Shown piece after piece: positions 57,699 through 64,000 of a stretch of DNA of 64,000 bases; positions within the stretch are counted from its first letter, which is position 1, and every line of letters begins with the position of its first letter. The notes below the pieces were generated by a model. It saw only the letters and a list, made by a program, of their open reading frames with translations. It had not been told where the DNA came from and made no database searches. The DNA comes from Cytophagia bacterium (GTDB lineage Bacteria > Bacteroidota > Bacteroidia > UBA7662): assembly GCA_009926405.1 (NCBI GenBank), contig RFOZ01000001.1, positions 1 to 64,000 on the forward strand. Direction: 5' to 3'. The position numbers were made by a program, and so were the translations under genes.

Positions 57699-58167
57699 GT
57701 GCCGAAATACCCCTTGCCACAACCGCGGGTACCAAAGGAGCAGGGTTGCCCCCGTGCAATACAATATCGCGGACCACGGAGGAAGAAACCGCTTGCAATC
57801 CGGGGTCACAGACCAAAAAGAACGTTTCCACCCCAAAAAGGTCCCTGTTCAACTGAGCAATGCTTTTTTCGTTCTCAAAGTCCAAAGTGTTTCGAAGGCC
57901 ACGAATCAAAAACGAGGCTCCGATTTCTTGGCAAAAACGGGCTGTTAAATCTTGATAGGTCAGGACCTGAACGCGGCTGTCACCCGTCAACAATTCTTGC
58001 AACCAACCCAGGCGGGTTGCCAGTTCAAAGAGGTATTTTTTTTCGGTATTGTGTCCAACGCCGACGACTATTCGGTCAAAATGCTGAAGGGAACGCTGAA
58101 TGAGGTCCAAATGCCCAAGGGTGATGGGATCAAAGGATCCGGGAAACAAGGCGGTACGAGGGCTCAT
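57676..58167 (-). CDS. coaD: Phosphopantetheine adenylyltransferase
   Basis: Penultimate step of coenzyme A synthesis. 163 aa: nucleotidyltransferase motif FPGSFDPITLGHLDLIQR (TxGH), SFLIRGLRNTLDFENEKSIAQLNRDL and AVSSSVVRDIVLHGGNPAPLVP. Normal length. Follows rsmD at 56 bp on the same strand, and its 3' end overlaps the NUDIX gene. Confidence 0.96.
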   Translation of the reverse strand: MSPRTALFPGSFDPITLGHLDLIQRSLQHFDRIVVGVGHNTEKKYLFELATRLGWLQELLTGDSRVQVLTYQDLTARFCQEIGASFLIRGLRNTLDFENEKSIAQLNRDLFGVETFFLVCDPGLQAVSSSVVRDIVLHGGNPAPLVPAVVARGISALKSDQSL

Positions 58168-58223
58168 GGTTGTGGGGAGGGCTGGATGCCTGATTAAAGA
58201 GGCTTGGCGTGCCTTAAAGGTTG

Positions 58224-58787
58224 TTAACGATATTCAAAAATACAAAAACGGGTGAGACCGTAGGTTAGTACATGTTGAGCCTGGTGGTGGAGACTAAAGC
58301 GTTGGTAAGTGATGGCGTGTTCAATCACAAGCAAACCCCCTGAAACCAGCAAACCCCCGTCCAAAATGCGCTCTACCAATCCCTCTTGCCGTGCATCTCC
58401 GTAAGGTGGGTCGGCCATAATTAATCCAAAGGGTTGACCGCCCATGCTTGATAACGAAAGCGGCCGGTCGTTGGGGGCAAGGAGGTCCGCATCCAGGACG
58501 CTCCAACGGGGCTCGTTTAAGCCTGCGCGTCGCTTGTTCAGGTGCCGAAGGGCCTCCGGATGCCGATCCACGCTTACCAAACGGGCGGCTCCCCGGTTTA
58601 GGCAAGCCAATCCAAGGGTCCCGGTTCCCGCAAACAGGTCCAAAACATCGGTCTGGCTCCAATCCAAACGCGTACTAAGGTGATTGAGCAGGCCCAATGC
58701 GGCCTTGGCAGTCGTGGGTCGGACGACCCAACCTGTTGGCTTGGCGGCTCCTACGGAATGCCTGCGGCTCCTTTCCCTCATTCGCAT
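58224..58787 (-). CDS. rsmD: 16S rRNA (guanine(966)-N2)-methyltransferase RsmD
   Basis: 187 aa from the MRMRERSRRHS start (an ATG at 58823 adds 12 residues). SAM-dependent fold with VLDLFAGTGTLGLACLNRGAARLVSVD and the catalytic motif DPPY in IMADPPYGDA. The usual RsmD N-terminus RIISGKYKGRRL is poorly conserved here (MRMRERSRRHSVGAAKPTGWVVRPTTAKAALGLLNHL), so another RNA or protein substrate is possible. Overlaps the upstream DUF3822 gene by 10 bp. Confidence 0.88.
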   Translation of the reverse strand: MRMRERSRRHSVGAAKPTGWVVRPTTAKAALGLLNHLSTRLDWSQTDVLDLFAGTGTLGLACLNRGAARLVSVDRHPEALRHLNKRRAGLNEPRWSVLDADLLAPNDRPLSLSSMGGQPFGLIMADPPYGDARQEGLVERILDGGLLVSGGLLVIEHAITYQRFSLHHQAQHVLTYGLTRFCIFEYR

Positions 58788-59683
58788 GCTGCCTGCCAAA
58801 TCCGCAGGCCCTCCTGGAGACATTCAAGCCGTGTCAAGGCCAGGTTCGGGATTCCCTGCCCTTGGCCTTGAAAATCCAAGGGCAAAATTTGTTCAAAAGC
58901 GTCTTCCAGGGCAGCGTTAACCTCGGGATCCTTGGTTAGTGGCCTTGGGCCATGCAAAATTTTTGCCCCGTGTTTTTCTTTTTGACGCAACAAGTGAAAA
59001 AGCAAATCGTGGGAATGGTTCACCAGGTAACGACCATGGTGCCATAATTTTTGAGGCTCCATCACCCATATGGAAACATCCCTAGGGCCCGACAACATCG
59101 CAACATGCAATTTTTTGGCATCAGAAGTGGCAATCCTTTGTTGCCAAAAAGCGGTCCAAAGAACCGAGGCATTGTACAAGGGCCCCAAAGTCGTATCCTG
59201 GGTTAAGGCCTGGTGCAAAGGTTGGGGTATGGCAAAAACCTGAACCGCTTGAAAAGCGGGCCATGCCTGCCAACCGAGACTTTCGCCCCCCAAGGGACCG
59301 CAAACCGATTCAAAAAGGGGAAGAAGACCGGGAACCTGTTCGGGCTTTTCGACCAAACCTCTTCGACCGGTTCCCCAACCCCATTCCGTCACCAAGCTGA
59401 GCGGCATCCATGTACTCCGCGGCAGGTCCGCTACCCAAGCCTCCCATTGGGGTTTTTTTTGCATCAAGGCCTGGAGGAAGGTTCGGGCCTGTTCGGGTTG
59501 AGGGGTATCCCGGTCCGCAAGCAAACCAACCGTTTCTTCGGAACGATAGGCGCGTAGGGATTCAGGTAGTAGGAGGCCCAGAGGCGGTAAATCCAGAACT
59601 TCCCAGGGGGGACCGATGTACAATTCGTTATCCAAGCCCCATAGGCTAGGATTCCGGAGGGATGGAGGGTGTTCCGCCAACAA
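58778..59683 (-). CDS. DUF3822 family protein
   Basis: 301 aa. Only TTG codons are available near the 5' end (59683 or 59680; the first ATG is at residue 73), so a TTG start is likely. Sequence shows PLHQALTQDTTLGPLYNASVLWTAFWQQ and a C-terminal half with conserved AMLSGPRDVSIWVMEPQKLWHHGRYLVNHSHDLLFHLL, resembling DUF3822 proteins that sit beside rsmD/coaD in Bacteroidota. The function is unknown. Located between a pilin-like gene and rsmD with which it overlaps, so it is probably in one transcript. Confidence 0.75.
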   Translation of the reverse strand: MLAEHPPSLRNPSLWGLDNELYIGPPWEVLDLPPLGLLLPESLRAYRSEETVGLLADRDTPQPEQARTFLQALMQKKPQWEAWVADLPRSTWMPLSLVTEWGWGTGRRGLVEKPEQVPGLLPLFESVCGPLGGESLGWQAWPAFQAVQVFAIPQPLHQALTQDTTLGPLYNASVLWTAFWQQRIATSDAKKLHVAMLSGPRDVSIWVMEPQKLWHHGRYLVNHSHDLLFHLLRQKEKHGAKILHGPRPLTKDPEVNAALEDAFEQILPLDFQGQGQGIPNLALTRLECLQEGLRIWQAACE

Positions 59684-59691
59684 AAAAGGGC

Positions 59692-60228
59692 TTATTCCCA
59701 GTTGCCGCTCAAATTGGCGTCGACCATGGAGCCAACCCGCAGGACTTTGCGGGTGTCAAACGGAGCCGAGTCTTCCACCTCAAAAACATTGAGCTCCAGG
59801 TTGCTTTTTTTGACTTTCCCGGCTCGCAAAATGAACCGAGCGGTATCAGCGTACGGAACAAAGGGCAAGGAGTCGATAGGGTAATTCTTAAAAAGCGAGT
59901 CAGCCACCGAAATCAAGATGGTTTCGTAGCGAATCCCACGACGGATATCGGCCGAATCATCGGGGTTGCCGATGACTTTGGTGATTTTCATCTTTCCGGT
60001 CTTGGTGTATTGAAGGAGTTTTTCCCACGTATCGGCAAATTCGCCGTTGTTTTCACGGTAGGTTACCTGTGCGGTTCGGATTTGCTTCAGACGGTCAATA
60101 ACGGCCGCATAGCGTCGGTCCCGCTCCTTTTCGAAACGCAAAGGTTTGGCCACGGTTTCGATGGTTTCGTAGGTGAGCCAAACAATCAGACCCAGAAGAA
60201 CGAGTTTGAGGATGTTTTGGAGGTTCAT
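59692..60228 (-). CDS. Membrane-anchored protein of unknown function
   Basis: 178 aa with one N-terminal membrane segment (about 5-21, NILKLVLLGLIVWLTYE), followed by a long charged helix (TVAKPLRFEKERDRRYAAVIDRLKQIRTAQVTYRENNG) and a mixed beta C-terminus. The helix-plus-YRENNGEFADTWEKLL pattern resembles pilin-like and secretion-pseudopilin proteins, yet no pilin processing site was recognised. Conserved neighbours rsmD, DUF3822 and coaD suggest a core, not mobile, gene. The function is not known. Confidence 0.65.
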   Translation of the reverse strand: MNLQNILKLVLLGLIVWLTYETIETVAKPLRFEKERDRRYAAVIDRLKQIRTAQVTYRENNGEFADTWEKLLQYTKTGKMKITKVIGNPDDSADIRRGIRYETILISVADSLFKNYPIDSLPFVPYADTARFILRAGKVKKSNLELNVFEVEDSAPFDTRKVLRVGSMVDANLSGNWE

Positions 60229-60280
60229 AAGGCGGATTTGCCCTGCAATATTACCAACAACACCTCAAATTAGGGTTTGC

Positions 60281-60292
60281 GTTTACGTAAAC
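60281..60292. promoter_or_regulatory. Perfect palindrome, candidate operator upstream of the MerR gene
   Basis: GTTTACGTAAAC, a 12-bp perfect inverted repeat, lies 33 bp before the MerR-type ATG and 53 bp from the divergent membrane-protein gene. Near-match -7 boxes surround it (TAGGGTTTG just upstream). It is a good candidate for binding of the adjacent dimeric regulator. Confidence 0.5.
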
Positions 60293-60324
60293 ATTTTGGG
60301 CTCCTTGGTGTTGAATTCAAGGAC

Positions 60325-61272
60325 ATGGACCGTTTTTCGATAAAAGATATTGAGGCCTTAACTGGCATTCGGGCTGCCACATTGCGAATGTGGGAGTCAC
60401 GTTACAACCTGATCGAGCCCAAGCGAAGTTCGACCAATATTCGTTATTACGACCAGGATGATTTGCGAAAACTGCTGGGGGTCGCCGCATTGATGCGTCA
60501 AGGGGCCAAGATTTCCCGCCTGGCCAAAATGCCGGCGGAGGAGTTGCACCAGGCTGTCCTGCATCAAGAATTGGCCCCGTTGCCATTGGATGAACGGCTG
60601 GAAGCGCTTACCCTTGCCATGATTAGCCTGGATGAACCAGCCTTTCAAAGGCTGCTGACCCGAGCCTTTGACCAATGCGGGGTCGAGGAAGCCATGATGG
60701 ACCTGATTTTCCCTTTTTTTCGACGGATCGGGATCTTATGGCAAACAGGGTCCATCAATCCGGCTCACGAACATTTTATTACAAACATCATTCGTCAAAA
60801 GTTGATTGTGGCCATTGATCGTTTGGCGGAACAAGCGGGGCCTGTCCCAACGTCCAACCCAACGTCCAACCCGGCTTACAACGCCCGTCGTTATCTTTTG
60901 TACCTGCCCGAAGGCGAGTTTCATGAATTGGGCTTGCTTTTTGCTAGTTATCTCCTCAAGGCCCGGGGTCAGCAAGTCGCTTACATCGGTGCGAATGTAC
61001 CCTACCCCGATTTGTTTGTCCTGGATCAGCAATACCGTCCCGATTTCACTCTTTTCTCCATGACCTCTTCCCTGGCCCAGGATTCGGTCGCGGATTATTT
61101 GGCGCGAATCAAGCAGGATTTTCCTCGTTGCATCCATTTGGTGACGGGTCCGTTGGCGGTTCTCGCTGAAGGTCAGGTTCGATGGGAAAGCCCCTTGGTT
61201 CTTGTCAAAGATTTCAAAGACCTGATTGGACGAGTCGAGGCCTATGCGGCCGGAATGTCGGTGGCAGTCTAA
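60325..61272 (+). CDS. MerR-family regulator with CarH-like cobalamin-binding half
   Basis: 315 aa. N-terminal winged-helix MerR domain (FSIKDIEALTGIRAATLRMWESRYNLIEPKR, about residues 4-75), then a helical bundle with W139-x9-E149-H150 and a Rossmann B12-binding fold with E198-x-H200-x-x-G. These motifs define CarH/LitR photoreceptors, where adenosylcobalamin under the Trp and axial His (H200) makes a dark repressor that light dissociates. The residue after W139 is Gln, where Thermus CarH has His132, so the light adduct may differ. A 12-bp direct repeat codes for PTSN-PTSN in the linker. The ATG is used, not a TTG 48 bp upstream. Confidence 0.85.
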   Translation: MDRFSIKDIEALTGIRAATLRMWESRYNLIEPKRSSTNIRYYDQDDLRKLLGVAALMRQGAKISRLAKMPAEELHQAVLHQELAPLPLDERLEALTLAMISLDEPAFQRLLTRAFDQCGVEEAMMDLIFPFFRRIGILWQTGSINPAHEHFITNIIRQKLIVAIDRLAEQAGPVPTSNPTSNPAYNARRYLLYLPEGEFHELGLLFASYLLKARGQQVAYIGANVPYPDLFVLDQQYRPDFTLFSMTSSLAQDSVADYLARIKQDFPRCIHLVTGPLAVLAEGQVRWESPLVLVKDFKDLIGRVEAYAAGMSVAV

Positions 61273-61301
61273 TAGAATTCTCCTCTGCTTAATCATCCCT
61301 C

Positions 61302-61763
61302 ATGGCCGTTTGGACAGTTTTTTTGGGCGGAATGCTCGGCTTTGGAGGGATGGAATTTTTGGGCTGGATAGTGCACAAATATTTGATGCATGGCCCCTTA
61401 TGGTTCATACACCGGACCCATCACCGCCCTTCGGGTCGGGGGTTGGAATGGAACGATGTTTTTTCGTTGGCTTTTGGAGGTTTGGGTTTGTATTTGTTGC
61501 TTGGAGGCCTCGATCCTTTCCGGCCTTTTCAATTGGGGTTGGGTATCGGGGTTTGTTTGTATGGGACCTTGTATTTTGTTCTACACGACGCGTGGGTTCA
61601 TCGTCGATGGGTCTTGCCCAGGCCCTTGAACGGCCCCTATATCCAGGCGATGATCAGGGCGCACAGGGCTCATCATGCTTCGTTGAATGCCAAACCCTCT
61701 GAATCCTACGGGCTTTGGCTGATTCCGCGTAAATTCTGGCCTGGAAGGACGAGCAATCCCTGA
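61302..61763 (+). CDS. crtZ: Beta-carotene hydroxylase CrtZ (fatty acid hydroxylase superfamily)
   Basis: 153 aa membrane di-iron enzyme. All eight-His motifs of CrtZ are present: H25-x4-H30, H37-x2-H40-H41, H95-x4-H100 and H121-x2-H124-H125, set among four hydrophobic segments. CrtZ adds 3-hydroxyl groups to beta-carotene rings, giving zeaxanthin. 29 bp after the MerR regulator, so likely coregulated. No other crt genes are visible, so the rest of the pathway lies elsewhere. Substrate specificity within the superfamily is inferred. Confidence 0.85.
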   Translation: MAVWTVFLGGMLGFGGMEFLGWIVHKYLMHGPLWFIHRTHHRPSGRGLEWNDVFSLAFGGLGLYLLLGGLDPFRPFQLGLGIGVCLYGTLYFVLHDAWVHRRWVLPRPLNGPYIQAMIRAHRAHHASLNAKPSESYGLWLIPRKFWPGRTSNP

Positions 61764-61766
61764 GGC

Positions 61767-61774
61767 TATCTTTG
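61767..61774 (+). promoter_or_regulatory. Candidate -7 box for the prolyl oligopeptidase gene
   Basis: TATCTTTG matches TAnnTTTG exactly, 16 bp ahead of the ATG, just after the crtZ stop. The transcript would have a very short leader. The G of the box begins the adjacent inverted repeat. Confidence 0.4.
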
Positions 61775-61790
61775 GGTAAAATTCTTACCC
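61774..61790 (+). promoter_or_regulatory. Inverted repeat just ahead of the prolyl oligopeptidase start
   Basis: GGGTAA-N5-TTACCC (6-bp arms) ends exactly at the base before ATG 61791, overlapping the expected transcription start. It could be an operator or an mRNA hairpin limiting initiation at this ATG; if real, translation may start at the internal ATG 61824 instead. Confidence 0.35.
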
Positions 61791-63992
61791 ATGCATGACT
61801 TATTCAAGATATCCCTTGGCCGCATGGCCAGGTTCTCGGTCGTTTTCAGCTCGTTCCAATTTCAAGTGAAGTACGGTTTGATGGCTCTCGGTTTAGTTCT
61901 TTGGGCCGGAAGGACCCTTGCCCAAGACCAGCCCCTTCGTTACCCCGACACTCGCAGGGTGGATCAAGTGGATACCTACTTTAATCAGGTTGTCGAAGAT
62001 CCCTACCGCTGGCTCGAAGACGACCGATCCGAAGAAACAAGTGACTGGGTCCGTCGCCAAAATGAATTAACCTTTGGGTACCTGAAACAAATTACCTACC
62101 GTGATAAAATTCGGAAGCGCCTGGAGTCGCTTTGGAATTACGAAAAATATTCCGCCCCCTTTCAGGAAGGGGAATACACCTACTTTTACAAGAACAATGG
62201 TTTGCAAAATCAATCGGTGTTATACAGAGAATCTGCGGCCCAGCCCGGTGTGGCCGAGGTTTTTCTGGATCCAAATCTTTTTTCAAAGGACGGAACTTCA
62301 TCGCTGGCCGGAATTCAGTTTTCGGAGGATGGTTCCTATTGCGCTTTTCAAATCAGCGAAGGGGGTTCGGATTGGCGTAAAGTGGTGGTCCTGAACACCA
62401 AAACACGGAAGCAAATGGGTGATACCTTGGTCGATGTCAAGTTTAGTTCCTTGGCCTGGAAAGGGCGTGAAGGGTTCTTTTACTCCAGTTACGACAAACC
62501 CCTTGATGGCTCGGCTTTGTCGGGCAAAACCCAGTTCCACAAATTGTATTACCATCGTTTGGATCAGCCCCAAAAAGCGGACCAACTCGTCTTTGGAGGA
62601 GAAGCCAATCCTTACCGCTACGTCGGTGCGGTGGTGAGCGAGGATGGTCGCTACCTCTTTATTTCAGCCGCCCAAGCCACCTACGGCAACGAATTGTATT
62701 TCAAAGATTTGCATGCCAAAAATGCACCTATCCTGCCGATCATTCAAGGTCTGGAGAACGAAACCGATGTGGTGCATACGGAGGGTGATTCGGTTTATTT
62801 GTTGACCAACCTCAAGGCGCCCAATCGCCGTTTGGTATGGGTCAGCCTCAAGGCGCCGGAATCCCGCTATTGGCAGGATGTCATTTCAGAAACCCAATCT
62901 CCATTGTCTGTTTCGGCGGTTGGAGGCTACTTTTTTGCGAATTATTTGCAAGACGCCGTCAGCAAAGTTTTTCAATTCAACCTCCAAGGGACCTTGGTTG
63001 CGGAGGTTAAACTACCCGGATTGGGAACGGCCTCTGGTTTTGGCGGGAAGCGTAAAGAAAAAATTTGTTATTATTCCTTCGCGTCCTATACCAGCCCTCC
63101 GGTTATCTACCGCTTGGATTTGTCGGATGGTGTATCGACTGTTTACAAGCAGAGCAAGGTTGATTTTGAACCGGATCAGTACGTAAGTACCCAGGTTTTC
63201 TACGAGTCCAAGGACGGCACCAAGGTTCCGATGATCTTGACGCATCGTAGGGATGTGGTGCCCAACGGGGACAACCCGGTTTTGCTCTACGGATACGGGG
63301 GATTTAACATTAGTTTGACGCCTTCATTTTCGGTTTCCAACCTCTTCTTTATGGAGCAGGGTGGTATCTATGCGGTAGCGAATCTGCGCGGTGGGGGAGA
63401 GTACGGGGACCGTTGGCACGATGCGGGCACCAAGATGCAAAAACAAAATGTATTTGATGACTTTATATCCGCAGCCGAATGGTTAATTAACAACGGATAC
63501 ACCCAGTCGAGTCGTTTGGCCATTGCCGGGGGCTCTAACGGGGGGCTATTGGTGGGGGCTTGCATGACCCAACGCCCGGATTTGTTCAAGGTATGTTTTC
63601 CCGCGGTGGGGGTTTTGGATATGTTGCGCTATCACACCTTTACAGCTGGTGCCGGTTGGGCCTATGATTACGGTCGTTCGGACGATTCCGAGGCGATGTT
63701 TCAATACCTACGGGGCTATTCTCCGGTCCACAATGTCAAGGCCAAAACGTCCTATCCGGCGACCATGGTGACCACCGCCGATCACGACGACCGGGTGGTA
63801 CCGGCGCATTCTTACAAGTTCATCGCTGAACTCCAAAGCAAGCAAAGCGGGCCATCTCCCGTTTTGATTCGTATTGATGTCAAGGCGGGCCACGGTGCAG
63901 GCAAACCTACTTCCATGATTTTGGACGAGGCCGCCGATAAGTGGTCCTTTATGTTCTATAACATCGATTTTGAACCGTCTTTCAAGCGATAG
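61791..63992 (+). CDS. Prolyl oligopeptidase (S9A), secreted
   Basis: 733 aa: N-terminal signal sequence (hydrophobic stretch YGLMALGLVLWAGRTLAQ at about 28-45; an internal ATG at 61824 would shorten the leader), seven-bladed beta-propeller, then alpha/beta hydrolase with catalytic triad S582 (GGSNGG), Asp 667 or 666 in DHDDRVVP, and H701 (KAGHGAGKP). Family enzymes cut after proline in short peptides. The gene is complete, ending 9 bp before the window edge. Its exact location, periplasm or outside, cannot be read from the sequence. Confidence 0.95.
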   Translation: MHDLFKISLGRMARFSVVFSSFQFQVKYGLMALGLVLWAGRTLAQDQPLRYPDTRRVDQVDTYFNQVVEDPYRWLEDDRSEETSDWVRRQNELTFGYLKQITYRDKIRKRLESLWNYEKYSAPFQEGEYTYFYKNNGLQNQSVLYRESAAQPGVAEVFLDPNLFSKDGTSSLAGIQFSEDGSYCAFQISEGGSDWRKVVVLNTKTRKQMGDTLVDVKFSSLAWKGREGFFYSSYDKPLDGSALSGKTQFHKLYYHRLDQPQKADQLVFGGEANPYRYVGAVVSEDGRYLFISAAQATYGNELYFKDLHAKNAPILPIIQGLENETDVVHTEGDSVYLLTNLKAPNRRLVWVSLKAPESRYWQDVISETQSPLSVSAVGGYFFANYLQDAVSKVFQFNLQGTLVAEVKLPGLGTASGFGGKRKEKICYYSFASYTSPPVIYRLDLSDGVSTVYKQSKVDFEPDQYVSTQVFYESKDGTKVPMILTHRRDVVPNGDNPVLLYGYGGFNISLTPSFSVSNLFFMEQGGIYAVANLRGGGEYGDRWHDAGTKMQKQNVFDDFISAAEWLINNGYTQSSRLAIAGGSNGGLLVGACMTQRPDLFKVCFPAVGVLDMLRYHTFTAGAGWAYDYGRSDDSEAMFQYLRGYSPVHNVKAKTSYPATMVTTADHDDRVVPAHSYKFIAELQSKQSGPSPVLIRIDVKAGHGAGKPTSMILDEAADKWSFMFYNIDFEPSFKR

Positions 63993-64000
63993 GATCCGTT

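Noticed and set aside
59230..60324. tRNA or small RNA gene in the gaps of the last 5 kb
   Set aside because: No cloverleaf-like pairing or CCA end was found; the gaps are short and explained by promoters.
60846..60869. Duplicated 12-bp unit in the MerR-type gene as a mobile or regulatory repeat
   Set aside because: It is in frame and codes for PTSN twice in a flexible linker; most likely simple slippage.

Overview
The window looks like a chromosomal housekeeping segment of a member of the Bacteroidota, densely coded and of roughly balanced GC. Pointers to that phylum are: a division/wall (dcw) cluster with an FtsL-like small protein and a PASTA-bearing FtsI; ribosomal protein L36 lacking most zinc ligands and a zinc-less S14; the order rplQ-carA-eno; a DUF3822 gene beside rsmD and coaD; an N-acyl/O-acyl transferase pair resembling GlsB/GlsA of glycine-lipid synthesis; many starts without a Shine-Dalgarno sequence; and promoter-like boxes of the phylum-specific form TTTG...TAnnTTTG. 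No rRNA or tRNA gene, insertion sequence, prophage or CRISPR array was seen, and no gap between genes exceeds about 185 bp.

Layout. (1) 1-14.8 kb, plus strand: dcw cluster rsmH(partial)-ftsL-like-ftsI-murE-mraY-murD-ftsW-murG-murC-ftsQ-ftsA-ftsZ, mostly with overlapping starts and stops; it makes lipid II, builds septal peptidoglycan and assembles the Z ring. (2) 14.9-19.2 kb: three-subunit proton-translocating transhydrogenase (pntAA-pntAB-pntB) and citrate synthase. (3) 19.3-20.6 kb, minus strand: Xaa-Pro aminopeptidase, divergent from the ribosomal superoperon. (4) 20.7-38.1 kb, plus: rpsL-rpsG-fusA, then S10, spc and alpha operons fused into one run ending with rplQ and a strong terminator. 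(5) 38.2-41.0 kb, plus: carA, eno, a DivIC/FtsB-like gene. (6) 41.0-45.6 kb, minus: SAM-hydrolase-like gene, fabG, a large vWA membrane protein and a lipoprotein. (7) 45.7-47.6 kb, plus: phoH-like and purC. (8) 47.6-54.5 kb, minus: EVE-domain protein, pyrR, pyrB, rfbA, galE, glyA, then the glycine-lipid type acyltransferases. (9) 54.6-60.2 kb: a mosaic of overlapping genes (xseB, GH3 family, pyrE, NUDIX, coaD, rsmD, DUF3822, a pilin-like membrane protein). (10) 60.3-64 kb, plus: a MerR-type regulator with a CarH-like cobalamin-binding half, a carotenoid hydroxylase (crtZ-like) and a secreted prolyl oligopeptidase.

The most interesting points are: the CarH-like B12 photoreceptor candidate directly upstream of crtZ, with a perfect palindrome ahead of its start; glyA immediately upstream of the glsA/glsB-like pair, suggesting coupling of glycine supply to glycine-lipid synthesis; divergent genes whose start codons overlap (CATG) and convergent genes whose stop codons overlap (CTAA); and promoter boxes placed so close to some start codons that leaderless mRNAs are likely. 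No clearly novel multi-gene defence or metabolic system was found; the window is mainly conserved core genome.
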